A DNA stretch of 64,000 bases, taken from the NCBI RefSeq assembly GCF_003075525.1, contig NZ_QDDR01000011.1, positions 1 to 64,000 of the forward strand, in the 5' to 3' direction. This stretch comes from Pararhodobacter aggregans. Its GTDB lineage: Bacteria > Pseudomonadota > Alphaproteobacteria > Rhodobacterales > Rhodobacteraceae. A program made the translations under genes and the position numbers. The notes below the pieces were generated by a model. That model did no database searches and was not told the DNA's origin. It saw nothing but the letters and a program-made list of their open reading frames with translations. This document shows positions 55,356 through 64,000 of the stretch, piece by piece (position 1 is the first letter of the stretch; each line of letters begins with the position of its first letter).

Positions 55356-57023
55356 ATGGCCCTGACCGGCGCCGTGATCGCCGCCTTCTGGCCCGAGGGG
55401 CGCGCCCGGCGCCAGCGGCCGCGGCGGCCCTCGAACGCGCTCTGGTCCGAGCGGGACGCTATGGTCATCACCTATGGCAATTCCATCACCGACGGCAGCC
55501 ACAAGCCCTTGGACCTGCTGCTGGATTTCCTCGACCGGCGGCTGGGCGGCGCGCTGAACGGCGTGCATATCCTGCCCTTCTTCCCCTTTACCTCGGACGA
55601 TGGTTTCGCCGTCACCGATTACACCCGCGTCGATCCGGCGCTGGGCGACTGGCCCGATATCCGCCGCATCGGCGCAGCCTTCACGCTGATGTCCGACATG
55701 GTTCTCAACCATGTGTCGAGCCAGGGCCCCTGGTTCACCGAGTACCGGCAGGGCAAGCCGCCCTATGACGGCTTCTTCAAGGAGGCCTCGCCCGAGGACG
55801 ACCTCTCGGCCGTGGTCCGCCCCCGCACCACGCCCCTCCTGCGCGCGGTCGAGACCAACCGCGGCACCCGTCATGTCTGGTGCACCTTCAGCCACGATCA
55901 GGTCGACCTCGATTTCCACAATCCGGAGGTGCTGCTGGAGATCATCCGCCTCCTGCGCCTGCATATCGACCAGGGGGTGCGGATCATCCGGCTCGATGCC
56001 GTGGCCTTCGTCTGGAAGGAGCCCGGCTCGCCCTCGATCCACCTGCCGCAGACCCATGCCATCGTCAAACTGATGCGCGTTCTGGCGGATTTCGCCACCG
56101 AAAAGGTCGTCCTGCTGACCGAGACCAATGTCCCCAAGGCCGAGAACCTCAGCTATTTCGGCCGCCGGGACGAGGCGCATATGGTCTACAACTTCCCCCT
56201 GCCGCCCCTGGTGCTGCACGCGCTTCTGTCGGGGAATGTGCGCCATCTCAGGCGCTGGCTCCGGGCCATGCCGCCCGCGCCCCTGGGCTGCGCCTATTTC
56301 AACTTCACCGCCAGCCATGACGGGATCGGCATGCGCCCGGTCGAGGGGATCCTGCCGCCCGACGAGGTGCTGCGGCTTATAACCAGCATCCAGTCGGCGG
56401 GTGGTCTGGCGTCGATGCGGGCGCTGCCGGGCGGGCAGCAGGCCGTCTATGAACTGAATTGCGGCTATTTCGACGCCATGAGCCGGACCTTCAACGGCGA
56501 GGAAAGCGCGAAGATCGCCCGCTTCCTCTGCTCGCAGACCATCGTCATGTCGCTGGAGGGGATCCCGGCCTTCTACATCCATTCGCTGCTGGCCACGCCC
56601 AATGACCACGAGGCGGTGACGCGGCGCGGCATGAACCGGGCGATCAACCGCCATCGCTGGCATTATCCCGACCTGCTGGCGCGGCTCGACGATCCCGCCA
56701 GCGATCAGGCGCGGGTCCTGTCCGAGATGCAGCGCCGCCTCCGCATCCGCTCGCGGCAGGCCGGTTTCCATCCGAACGCCACGCAATTGACCTTGCAGCT
56801 GGAGGACCGGCTGCTCGGCGTCTGGCGGCAATCGCTTGACCGGCAGCAATCCATCTTCGCACTGCACAATGTCTCGGACGAGGCGCTGGAACTCGACGGC
56901 TATGCGCTGAACCTCATCGAGGACGAGGAATGGCGCGACCTCCTGAGCGGCGAGCGGATCACCCCCGACGGCCCGATCCCCTTCGCCCCCTATCAATGCC
57001 GCTGGATCAGCAATATCGGCTAG
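55356..57023 (+). CDS. GH13_18 phosphorylase, probably glucosylglycerate phosphorylase
   Basis: Retaining sugar phosphorylase of at least 555 residues. GH13 motifs: nucleophile Asp in GVRIIRLDAVAFVWKEPG, acid/base Glu in VVLLTETNVP, NFTASHDGIGMRPVEG. Overall pattern is close to the YcjM/glucosylglycerate group rather than true sucrose phosphorylases. It faces a glycosyltransferase and a phosphoglycerate-type phosphatase, fitting breakdown of glucosylglycerate to glucose 1-phosphate and glycerate. The first in-frame ATG (55356) has no ribosome site, and conserved residues (RLHGLLVTLYPGRDAM) lie upstream, so translation may begin earlier, for example at TTG 55323. Confidence 0.88.
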   Translation: MALTGAVIAAFWPEGRARRQRPRRPSNALWSERDAMVITYGNSITDGSHKPLDLLLDFLDRRLGGALNGVHILPFFPFTSDDGFAVTDYTRVDPALGDWPDIRRIGAAFTLMSDMVLNHVSSQGPWFTEYRQGKPPYDGFFKEASPEDDLSAVVRPRTTPLLRAVETNRGTRHVWCTFSHDQVDLDFHNPEVLLEIIRLLRLHIDQGVRIIRLDAVAFVWKEPGSPSIHLPQTHAIVKLMRVLADFATEKVVLLTETNVPKAENLSYFGRRDEAHMVYNFPLPPLVLHALLSGNVRHLRRWLRAMPPAPLGCAYFNFTASHDGIGMRPVEGILPPDEVLRLITSIQSAGGLASMRALPGGQQAVYELNCGYFDAMSRTFNGEESAKIARFLCSQTIVMSLEGIPAFYIHSLLATPNDHEAVTRRGMNRAINRHRWHYPDLLARLDDPASDQARVLSEMQRRLRIRSRQAGFHPNATQLTLQLEDRLLGVWRQSLDRQQSIFALHNVSDEALELDGYALNLIEDEEWRDLLSGERITPDGPIPFAPYQCRWISNIG

Positions 57024-58246
57024 CCGGGCTCGCTGTCCTTCATATCCGCCGCAACCGCGGCGCGGAAATCGGTCAGGAAATCGGGTTCGGCGGCGTTGAC
57101 CAGATTCCAGTTGGGGATGAAGGGCAGTTCCTGCGGGTTCTCCAGAAACACCTGCCCGGCCTGGATGATGTTCTCGGCGAAAAGCTGGATCGAGCGTTCC
57201 TCGGCCGGGCGGTCGAAGCTGAGGCCGTTCATCTGCGCGTCGTTGGAATAGACCTCCAGCATGTCCAGCGCGCGGCGATAATAGGTGGCCTTCAGCGTGC
57301 GGAAGATATTGGGGCTGAGCACCACGCCATCCGCCGCCATCTTGCGGAAGATCGCCTTGCAGATGTCCATCGACATGCGGTTGAGGCCGGTCTGCGCGTC
57401 CTCGGCCGAGAGGTCCTGATGCTTGTGGTCGTAGACATCGGCGATCTCGACCTGACAGACGGCGCGGGGCCCGAGGTTGCGCCAGGCCTCGGACAGGACG
57501 CCGATTTCGAGCCCCCAGTCGGAGGGCATGCGCAGGTCGGGCAGCGTCGCCGTGCGCATGGCGAATTCGCCGGACAAAGGGTAGCGGAAGGCGCGCAGGT
57601 AGTCGATGTAATCGCTGTCCCCCAGCACTTTCTTCAAGGAAATCAGCAGGGGGCTGACCAGATTGCGGGTCACCCGGCCGCCCAGCCGGTTGTTGCCGAT
57701 CCGCGGGTAAAAGCCCTTGGACAGGTGATAGGGAAAGGCCGGATGCGCCACAGGATAGACCAGCCGCGACAGCATTTCGCGGTTGTAGGTGACGATATCG
57801 CAATCGTGGATCGCCATCACCGCGCTGTCGGCGCAGGCGATCAGATAGCCGATGCAGCCCCAGACGTTGCGGCCCTTGCCCGCCTCGATCGGCCACAGGC
57901 CGTGCGGCTCCAGCCGCTGCATCAGGCTCTGGATCCGGGGCCCGTCGTTCCACAGCACCACATGGTTGATCGGCAACCGGGCAAAGAAGCGGCGGGCGGC
58001 GCGGAATTGCCCCTCATCGGCAGCGTCGAGGCCGATGATGATGCGGTGCAGGTATTTGACCTTGGCGAGTTCGGCCAGGATGTTCTCCAGCGCCGGACCT
58101 TCCAGTTCGGAATAGAGGGACGGAAGGATCAGGCTGATCTTGCGGGTCTGGGCGAAGGTCTCCAGCCGGTATTCCAGTTCCTCCAGCGGGCGGGTGCGCA
58201 GGTTGTGGAACTGGGCGATGTTGCCGTTCTGGTGGAAGTCAGCCAT
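57020..58246 (-). CDS. Glucosyl-3-phosphoglycerate synthase-like glycosyltransferase
   Basis: GT-A glycosyltransferase of 408 residues. The nucleotide-sugar site DCD at ~147-149 (AIHDCDIVTYN) and the ISLILPSLYSELEG start are seen. Length and motifs fit the GpgS-type family that joins a sugar nucleotide to 3-phosphoglycerate. Its start overlaps the phosphatase stop by 8 bases, and it ends against the converging phosphorylase, overlapping by 4. Together the two minus-strand genes would make glucosylglycerate, a compatible solute. Confidence 0.85.
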   Translation of the reverse strand: MADFHQNGNIAQFHNLRTRPLEELEYRLETFAQTRKISLILPSLYSELEGPALENILAELAKVKYLHRIIIGLDAADEGQFRAARRFFARLPINHVVLWNDGPRIQSLMQRLEPHGLWPIEAGKGRNVWGCIGYLIACADSAVMAIHDCDIVTYNREMLSRLVYPVAHPAFPYHLSKGFYPRIGNNRLGGRVTRNLVSPLLISLKKVLGDSDYIDYLRAFRYPLSGEFAMRTATLPDLRMPSDWGLEIGVLSEAWRNLGPRAVCQVEIADVYDHKHQDLSAEDAQTGLNRMSMDICKAIFRKMAADGVVLSPNIFRTLKATYYRRALDMLEVYSNDAQMNGLSFDRPAEERSIQLFAENIIQAGQVFLENPQELPFIPNWNLVNAAEPDFLTDFRAAVAADMKDSEPG

Positions 58247-58994
58247 CCGTCTCTCCGATCCCCAGGCGGTCCAGCACCGCCGCCATGCCCTCGCGCCAGC
58301 CTTCCGGGCCGGACGCCCCGGTGCGGATGACTCGCGTCTCGTCGGGCAAGGGCGCGATGCCCGGCCCGTGGTCGTTGCGGACGATCACCGCGTGATCAGC
58401 GGCGGCCAGCATCTCGGCATCGTTGGGCGCGTCGCCCAGCGCGATGGTCGTATCGGCCTTGAAGCGGGCGGCGAGGTCGGCCATCCGGCCCGCCTTGGTG
58501 CCGCCGAAAGACAGTGTCAGAAAGCGCCCGCCGCGCCGGGCGGTGATGCCCCGGGCCTTGAGCGTCTCGAGGAACGCGGGCAGCGCCGCCTCGGTTCCCT
58601 GCCAGAGGCCGGGCTCGGAATGGGCGCGGGTCTGCGCCAGCGCGGCGGTCTCGGGGGTCAGGCCGGTCAGCGCCGCGACCTCGGCCGGCTTCATGTCGCC
58701 GAAGCCGCGGAACGGGGCGGCGAGGCGCGCCAGTTCCGCCCGGATCCGCCGGTACGCGCTGTCGTCGAACGCCCCTTCGGCCAGCGCCGCGCCGTTCTCG
58801 ACAATGGCGGGCCAGCGGGTCAGGCCGAGGTCGCGCTGCCAGACCGCGATCTCGGCCGCGGTCTTCGAGGAGGCGAGGATCACCGGCACCCCCAGCCCCG
58901 CCAGCCTGTCCAGCATCGGCCGGGCGGGCCGCGCGTCATAGGTCCGGTGATTCAGCAAGGTCCCGTCGAGGTCGGTAAAGACGATCAGCCGCAC
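58239..58994 (-). CDS. HAD phosphatase, (glucosyl/mannosyl)-3-phosphoglycerate type
   Basis: HAD-IIB phosphatase of 251 residues from the GTG at 58994, five bases after GGGAGA. Catalytic Asp8 and Asp10 in FTDLDGTLL, Ser in LASSKT, Lys in GGTKAGR and ALGDAPND for metal binding. It should remove phosphate from the product of the co-translated glycosyltransferase. A GTG at 59024 lies upstream of the ribosome site and is rejected. Confidence 0.88.
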   Translation of the reverse strand: MRLIVFTDLDGTLLNHRTYDARPARPMLDRLAGLGVPVILASSKTAAEIAVWQRDLGLTRWPAIVENGAALAEGAFDDSAYRRIRAELARLAAPFRGFGDMKPAEVAALTGLTPETAALAQTRAHSEPGLWQGTEAALPAFLETLKARGITARRGGRFLTLSFGGTKAGRMADLAARFKADTTIALGDAPNDAEMLAAADHAVIVRNDHGPGIAPLPDETRVIRTGASGPEGWREGMAAVLDRLGIGETDG

Positions 58995-59092
58995 GCGATC
59001 TCCCTTCCCGACAAAGCCTAGCACGCTGCGGCGCGGCGACCACCCCGAAAGTCCGCTTTCCCCGGCCCCCGCCCTGCCCTAATGTCGCGCCC

Positions 59093-60625
59093 ATGACCGC
59101 CGCGACGACCCTCACCTTTTCCGATGACCAGGCCGCCGCCTGGGATGCCCTGGCCGACGTCATGCAGAAGGCGGGCGTCGATCTGGCGGGTGAATCCTCG
59201 GACGCGCCCGACCCCGACGCCGACAAGGCGCTGATGGCGGTGATCGGCAAGGCGGGCTCGGGCAAGACGATGCTGCTGGCCGAACTGACCAAGGCGCTGG
59301 ACGCGGCGGGGGTCGAAACCGTCAGCGGCGATTACGAGGGGCGGCGGCGCAAGGAGCGGCGCACGCTGGCGATCCTGGCGCCGACCAACAAGGCGGCCTC
59401 GGTCCTGCGTAACAGGGGCGTGCCCGCGACCACCATTCACCGCATCCTCTATACCCCGGTCTATGACCCGGAATACGAGAAGATCGCCGAATGGCTGGAG
59501 GGCAATATCGAGCGCCCGGTGATCGAGAACCTGCCCGACACGGCGCTGGACCGGGCCAAGGCGTTCTACGAGACCGTCAAGTCGATCCCCGGCGCGCTGG
59601 CCGCGGCGGGGCTCAGGGGCTCCGATTTCATCAAGGGCTGGAAACGGCGCGAGGATCCGCTCGATATCGGATTTGTGGATGAAAGCTCCATGCTGGACGC
59701 CCGCCAGATGGAGGATTTGCAGGAAATCTTCCAGACGCTGATCCTGTTCGGCGACCCGGCGCAGCTGGCGCCGGTCGGGCAATCGGGCGAGATGGTCTTC
59801 GACACGCTGCCCGAAAAGCAGAAGCTGGTCCTGCACCGCATCCACCGCCAGACGCAGGACAACCCGATCCTGGACCTGGCCCATGCGGTGGCCGATCCCG
59901 CGTTGGAATTCGAGCAATTCGAGCGGATGATCGAGGAGACCGCCCAGCGCGACGAGCGCGTGGTCTGGGCCGGGCGGGTGGAAAGCGACCTGATGGCGCG
60001 CTCGCCGGTGCTGGTCTGGCGCAACGCGACGCGGATCAAGCTGATCCACGCCTTCCGCGCCGCCCATGGCGCGCCGGAAACCGACCTCATGCCGGGCGAG
60101 CCGCTGATCTGCGACGGGCTGGAATTGCCGCTCAAGCACCGCAAGCGCCGCATCGACCTTGAGGCGCGGGGCCTCATCAAGGGCGCGCAATGCGTCTACC
60201 TCGGCCCCGGCAAGCGGCCCGGCTTCTCGCGGCTGCATGTCTTCGGCGCCGAGGAGCCGCAGGTCTCGGCCGCCTCGATCATCAAGATCGAGCGGGAGGG
60301 CGAGGAAGAGCCCTTCATCCCCTTCGCCGCGGGCATGGGCGCAGCCTTCCTGCATGGCGCGGCGGTGACGATCCACAAGGCGCAGGGCAGCCAATGGCCC
60401 GAGGTGCAGGTCTTCGCCCCCGACCTCTTTGTCGCGGCCCGGATGGGGCGGACAGAAGCCGGTGTGGCCCTGTGGAAACGGCTGGCCTATGTGGCGATCA
60501 CCCGGGCCGAGCACCGGCTCTATTGGGTGGTCAGAAACCGGCTGGCGCGGCCCTCGGGGCCCCTCAGGATTGACGATCTGGGCGGCACGCCTGCCCCCTT
60601 CGCGCTGGAAGCACAGGGCGAGTAA
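59093..60625 (+). CDS. RecD-like/UvrD-fold ATP-dependent DNA helicase
   Basis: SF1 helicase-like protein of 510 residues: Walker A GKAGSGKT, APTNKAASVL (motif Ia), Walker B VDESSM, GDPAQLAPVG (motif III), HRQTQDNP (motif IV) and C-terminal TIHKAQGSQWPEV and AYVAITRAEHRLYWV (motifs V-VI). Resembles stand-alone RecD2/Dda-like helicases. No recB or recC nearby. Role in DNA repair or recombination inferred. Confidence 0.92.
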   Translation: MTAATTLTFSDDQAAAWDALADVMQKAGVDLAGESSDAPDPDADKALMAVIGKAGSGKTMLLAELTKALDAAGVETVSGDYEGRRRKERRTLAILAPTNKAASVLRNRGVPATTIHRILYTPVYDPEYEKIAEWLEGNIERPVIENLPDTALDRAKAFYETVKSIPGALAAAGLRGSDFIKGWKRREDPLDIGFVDESSMLDARQMEDLQEIFQTLILFGDPAQLAPVGQSGEMVFDTLPEKQKLVLHRIHRQTQDNPILDLAHAVADPALEFEQFERMIEETAQRDERVVWAGRVESDLMARSPVLVWRNATRIKLIHAFRAAHGAPETDLMPGEPLICDGLELPLKHRKRRIDLEARGLIKGAQCVYLGPGKRPGFSRLHVFGAEEPQVSAASIIKIEREGEEEPFIPFAAGMGAAFLHGAAVTIHKAQGSQWPEVQVFAPDLFVAARMGRTEAGVALWKRLAYVAITRAEHRLYWVVRNRLARPSGPLRIDDLGGTPAPFALEAQGE

Positions 60626-60776
60626 GACGCCCAAGACGCACCCTGCATGCGTCATTTTGTAGCAAAAAGCGTCGCTTGCGGCCTTTCATGTCGGTAACAG
60701 ACGCGTTACGCAGGGCGATCCGGTGGGAGACGCCCCCGGAAAATAGCGAAACCGATAACCAAAAAGGAGGGAAGGC

Positions 60777-62399
60777 TTGTCCGATTCCACCGACGGCGAC
60801 GCCATACCCGCCCCCGAGGGGCCTGCAAATCTGATCGAGACCGATTACGAAATCGGTCAGAACAACGTCCAGCTTCTGGGTCTGGACATCCATAACCCGG
60901 TCTTTGCCGTGTCCGGTCTGTCGGTGGTGGCGTTCGTCATCATCACCATGGCCTTCCAGAACACCATCGGCCCGGTCTTCACCGGCATGAGGGATTTCCT
61001 CACCTCGACCTTCGACTGGTTCTTCCTGCTGGCCGGCAACATCTTCGTGCTGGTCTGCCTTGGCCTGATCGTCTCGCCCCTGGGCAAGGTGCGGATCGGC
61101 GGCCGGGATGCCACGCCCGATTACGGCTATGCCGGCTGGTTCGCCATGCTTTTTGCGGCCGGAATGGGTATCGGCCTCATGTTCTATGGCGTGAGCGAGC
61201 CGATCTCGCATTATTCCACCTCGTTCGGCGGGGTCACGCTGGAAAACGGCGTGCGCACCGACTGGGCGCCGCTGGGCGGGGCCGAGGGCGATGCCGCCGC
61301 CTCGCATGCGCTGGGGATGGCGGCGACGATCTTCCACTGGGGCCTGCACCCCTGGGCGATCTATGCCATCGTCGCCCTGTCGCTGGCGCTTTTCGCCTAT
61401 AACAAGGGCCTGCCGCTGACCGTGCGCTCGATCTTCTACCCGATCTTCGGCGAAAGGATCTGGGGCTGGCCCGGGCATGTCATCGACATCCTGGCGGTCT
61501 TTGCCACGCTCTTCGGGCTGGCCACCTCGCTGGGGGTCGGCGCGCAACAGGCGAATGCCGGGCTCAACTACCTGTTCGGCGTGCCGATCGGCACCACCTC
61601 GCAGATCGTGCTGATCGCGCTGATTACCGGCGCCGCGCTCTTCTCGGTGCTGCGGGGCCTCGATGGCGGGGTGAAACTGCTGTCCGAGGTCAACCTGGTG
61701 CTGGCCGCGGTGCTGGTGCTGTTCATCCTGTTCGCCGGGCCGACGATGACGCTGTTCGGCGATCTGGTCGACAATGTCGGCGCCTATGCCAGCGAGCTGA
61801 TCCCGCTGTCGAACCCCTTCGGCCGCGAGGATGCGAACTTCTCGCAGGGCTGGACGGCCTTCTACTGGGCCTGGTGGATCAGCTGGTCGCCGTTCGTCGG
61901 CATGTTCATCGCCCGCGTCAGCCGCGGCCGCACGGTGCGCGAGTTCATCACCTGCGTGCTGCTGATCCCGACCGCCGTCTCGATCGTCTGGATGACGGTG
62001 CTGGGCGGCGCGGCGCTGGACCAGCTGATCGTCGAAGGCTTCACCGGAGCCCAGGACGCGGCGCTGGAACTGAAGCTCTTCGAGATGCTGACGCAGATGC
62101 CGCTGACCTTCATCGCCTCGCTCTTGTCCATCGTGCTGGTGATCGTGTTCTTCGTCACCTCGTCGGACTCGGGTTCGCTGGTGATCGACACGATCACCGC
62201 GGGCGGCAAGGTCGATGCGCCGGTGGCGCAGCGGGTCTTCTGGGCCACGTTCGAGGGGCTGGTTGCGGCGGCGCTGTTGATCGGCGGCGGGCTGGGCGCG
62301 TTGCAGGCGATGGCGGTTTCGACCGGCTTCCCCTTCGCCATCGTGCTGCTTCTGGCCTGTTACGCCCTCATCAAGGGCCTGATGGACGAGCCTCGCTGA
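60777..62399 (+). CDS. BCCT-family betaine/carnitine/choline transporter
   Basis: Twelve-helix sodium- or proton-coupled carrier of 540 residues. Signature GMGIGLMFYGVSEPISHY and the substrate-site region WAWWISWSPFVGMFIARVSRGRTVREF are intact. Translation starts at a TTG preceded by a strong AAGGAGG. Probably imports glycine betaine or related osmolytes, in keeping with the solute cluster nearby. A perfect terminator follows. Confidence 0.94.
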   Translation: MSDSTDGDAIPAPEGPANLIETDYEIGQNNVQLLGLDIHNPVFAVSGLSVVAFVIITMAFQNTIGPVFTGMRDFLTSTFDWFFLLAGNIFVLVCLGLIVSPLGKVRIGGRDATPDYGYAGWFAMLFAAGMGIGLMFYGVSEPISHYSTSFGGVTLENGVRTDWAPLGGAEGDAAASHALGMAATIFHWGLHPWAIYAIVALSLALFAYNKGLPLTVRSIFYPIFGERIWGWPGHVIDILAVFATLFGLATSLGVGAQQANAGLNYLFGVPIGTTSQIVLIALITGAALFSVLRGLDGGVKLLSEVNLVLAAVLVLFILFAGPTMTLFGDLVDNVGAYASELIPLSNPFGREDANFSQGWTAFYWAWWISWSPFVGMFIARVSRGRTVREFITCVLLIPTAVSIVWMTVLGGAALDQLIVEGFTGAQDAALELKLFEMLTQMPLTFIASLLSIVLVIVFFVTSSDSGSLVIDTITAGGKVDAPVAQRVFWATFEGLVAAALLIGGGLGALQAMAVSTGFPFAIVLLLACYALIKGLMDEPR

Positions 62400-62423
62400 A
62401 GCAGGCCACGCTGAAACTGGATC

Positions 62424-62447
62424 GGGCGGCAGGGGAACCTGCCGCCC
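62424..62447. terminator. Bidirectional terminator
   Basis: GGGCGGCAGG (62424-62433), loop GGAA, CCTGCCGCCC (62438-62447): perfect 10-bp stem with a tetraloop between the convergent BCCT and DUF6455 genes, followed by GTTTC on the plus strand. Confidence 0.88.
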
Positions 62448-62467
62448 GTTTCGTCACGGGGAAAGTC

Positions 62468-62839
62468 TCAGCCCGCCAGCGACCGTGACAGATGGTCGAA
62501 GGTCGCCCGGTTCGGGCAGAAGGCCAGCGCCGCCGGATCGACCGGCGCCTCGGGCTCGGCCCGGGCCATGAAGCGGTGGCAGGTGGCCAGATCCGTGCAA
62601 TGGTTGCAGCCGTGCAAAAGCTCGTGCCAGACGCGGCGGTCGGCCAGCAGATCATCCACCTCAAGCCCGTAGATCCGTGCCATGGCGCCGACCCGTACGG
62701 GCACATCGTCGGGCAGCACCGCCAGCGACAGCGCCTCGGTCCGGCTGACGCCCAGATCGGCGAGTTCGGTGTCGGTCATCGCCTCGATCTCATGCATGTC
62801 GCGACTGAGCCGGAACATGCGCAGGAACCGTTCCATCAT
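62468..62839 (-). CDS. DUF6455 protein
   Basis: Protein of 123 residues: helical N-terminus and a cysteine cluster (GCNHCTDLATCHRFM ... FCPNRATF) typical of DUF6455. The four cysteines could bind metal or an Fe-S cluster. Function unknown. Start at 62839 or the next ATG. Confidence 0.82.
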   Translation of the reverse strand: MMERFLRMFRLSRDMHEIEAMTDTELADLGVSRTEALSLAVLPDDVPVRVGAMARIYGLEVDDLLADRRVWHELLHGCNHCTDLATCHRFMARAEPEAPVDPAALAFCPNRATFDHLSRSLAG

Positions 62840-62937
62840 CAGGAGCCTCCCTTGCGGCTGCGGATCTTCGCCCCTTTCCTAGCCGCCCCTGCCCCGCCGC
62901 GCCTTGATCTGGCTCAAGGCGCCCGTTACGCAGGGAC

Positions 62938-63477
62938 ATGATCCGCGCTTTTCTCGCCCTGCCGCTGCCCGAGCCGATCCTCGACCGGCTGACCATCGCG
63001 CAGCATCGCCTGCCCCTGCCCCGCCCGCTGGAGCCCGAGACCTTCCATATCACGCTGGTCTTTCTGGACCGGCAGCCCGAACCGGTGCTGGAGGACTTCC
63101 ACAATGCGCTGGAGGCGATGGCCCGGTATGCGCCCCTGCTCAGGCTGGACGGTCTGGGCAGTTTCGGCGGCAATGACCCCGACGCGGTCTTTGCCCGGAT
63201 CGCCGGCGACGCGCGGCTGAGCGCGCTGCACATGAAGAGCGCCCGCGCCGCGCGCGAGGTCGGGATCGAGGTGCCGGGACGCAAATACGTCCCCCATGTG
63301 ACGCTGGGCCGCTTCCGCAAGGGCGAGGCCCAGCCCGAAGCGCTGGCCCGCGCCATGCAGGCGGTCGAGCCCCTGACCTCGGACCTGTGGCTGGCCGAGG
63401 AAATGGTGCTCTACCGCTCCACCCTGCGCCCCGAGGGGCCGGTCTACGACCCGCTCGCCCGCTACAAGCTCGGCTGA
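62938..63477 (+). CDS. thpR: RNA 2',3'-cyclic phosphodiesterase ThpR
   Basis: 2H-phosphoesterase of 179 residues with both HxTL motifs: His37 (FHITLVFL) and the second at ~120 (PHVTLGRF). Hydrolyses 2',3'-cyclic phosphate ends of RNA. First gene of a possible group with the next two. Confidence 0.93.
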   Translation: MIRAFLALPLPEPILDRLTIAQHRLPLPRPLEPETFHITLVFLDRQPEPVLEDFHNALEAMARYAPLLRLDGLGSFGGNDPDAVFARIAGDARLSALHMKSARAAREVGIEVPGRKYVPHVTLGRFRKGEAQPEALARAMQAVEPLTSDLWLAEEMVLYRSTLRPEGPVYDPLARYKLG

Positions 63478-63530
63478 CCTTGCGCCGCCCGCGCCCTCTG
63501 CCTAACCTGCCCCGAAATCAGGAGGCCCCC

Positions 63531-63767
63531 ATGCATTGCGTCTTCGTCCAGTTCCGCTGCACCCCCGGCAAGACCTACGAGGTGGCCCGCGCCATCTATG
63601 ACCGCGAGATCGTGTCGGAATTGTTCTCGACCTCGGGCGATTGGGATCTGATCGCCAAGGTCTATATCCCGGCCGACGAGGATGTCGGCCATTACCTCAG
63701 CGAGAACCTGTTCGGCGTGCCCGATATCGTGCGCACGCTGACCACCATGACCTTCAAGGCGTTCTGA
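63531..63767 (+). CDS. Lrp/AsnC ligand-binding domain protein
   Basis: Stand-alone RAM domain of 78 residues (MHCVFVQFRCTPGKTYEVAR ... TSGDWDLIAKVYI ... VRTLTTMTFKAF) without the DNA-binding half. GGAGG precedes the start. Probably binds an amino acid or modulates an Lrp-type regulator. The next gene starts 3 bases after its stop. Confidence 0.88.
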   Translation: MHCVFVQFRCTPGKTYEVARAIYDREIVSELFSTSGDWDLIAKVYIPADEDVGHYLSENLFGVPDIVRTLTTMTFKAF

Positions 63768-63770
63768 GCC

Positions 63771-64000
63771 ATGCCGGTCATCGTCATCACCGGGGCCAGC
63801 GCCGGGATCGGGCGCGCCACGGCCGAACGCTTTCTGGCCGAGGGTTGGCAGGTCGCGCTGCTGGCTCGCAGCGCAGGCAAACTGGCCGAACTGGCGGGCG
63901 ACAATCCGGACGCGCTGGCGCTGGAATGCGACGTGACCGATGCGGCGGCGGTCGATGCGGCCTTTGCCGCGACCATCGCGCGTTTCGGCCGGGTCGATGT
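63771..64000 (+). CDS. Short-chain dehydrogenase (SDR), partial
   Basis: First ~76 residues of an SDR oxidoreductase cut by the window edge. The Rossmann nucleotide-binding motif TGASAGIG is at residues ~7-14 and CDVTDAAAV follows at the expected place. Substrate not predictable. Confidence 0.9.
   Translation, partial: MPVIVITGASAGIGRATAERFLAEGWQVALLARSAGKLAELAGDNPDALALECDVTDAAAVDAAFAATIARFGRVD

Noticed and set aside
54996-57953. 985-codon frame antisense to the phosphorylase and glycosyltransferase region
   Set aside because: It crosses two convergent, well-supported genes and two repeat copies and has no domain.

Overview
The window looks like chromosome of a high-GC alphaproteobacterium of the Rhodobacteraceae (Paracoccus/Rhodobacter-like). 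The signs are the dnaK-dnaJ pair with an alphaproteobacterial heat-shock promoter, GTTC-N7-GTTC LexA boxes, TRAP transporters with a TakP-like binding protein, DUF2852/DUF983/DUF6455 genes, and a short interspersed element (seven copies seen) beside terminators. No species call is made.

Layout. 1-35.7 kb is ordinary chromosome: dnaJ-dnaK, an AEC carrier, a TRAP operon (dctP-dctQ-dctM), a DMT exporter, secA and a divergent parvulin isomerase, argJ, mutT, a small conserved protein, an L,D-transpeptidase, a TetR regulator divergent from a two-subunit molybdenum hydroxylase, a three-gene ABC exporter, an ECF sigma cluster with EF-hand and CnrX-like periplasmic proteins, two Nudix/DUF genes, a VWA-PAN protein, a CatB-like acetyltransferase with a structured leader, GNAT, gltX, a hydrolase/AraC pair, a minimal zincin and DUF2852.

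35.9-50.6 kb is an accessory island of lower and mosaic GC, rich in fragments. It holds (i) two homologous ~335-bp blocks (35887 and 45075), each with four spaced GAAC-type sites, followed by different protease cargo: an S1 trypsin-like protease in one, a small membrane protein plus an HExxH zincin in the other; (ii) after each cargo, the same LexA-box promoter and start of a zinc-ribbon gene, intact with an SRAP/HMCES gene in copy 1 and cut by an IS3 remnant in copy 2; (iii) the early region of a Mu-like prophage (CI/S24 repressor, Ner-like protein, ParB-like protein, MuA N-terminus) fused by deletion to the tail of a cytosine methyltransferase; (iv) a tRNA-Ile-like gene with 13 extra bases in the anticodon loop, overlapping the end of an unknown low-GC gene; (v) three transposase remnants, a DUF2927 protein and a perfect 16-bp inverted repeat near the right edge.

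50.6-64 kb returns to chromosome: a response regulator/histidine kinase/cysteine-less molybdopterin-fold operon, fabD, a glucosylglycerate-type compatible-solute cluster (phosphorylase facing a glycosyltransferase and HAD phosphatase), a RecD-like helicase, a BCCT transporter, DUF6455, thpR, a Lrp/AsnC ligand-binding protein and the start of an SDR. The solute cluster and BCCT carrier together suggest osmotic adaptation. The most novel-looking material is the paired protease-cargo architecture of the island.
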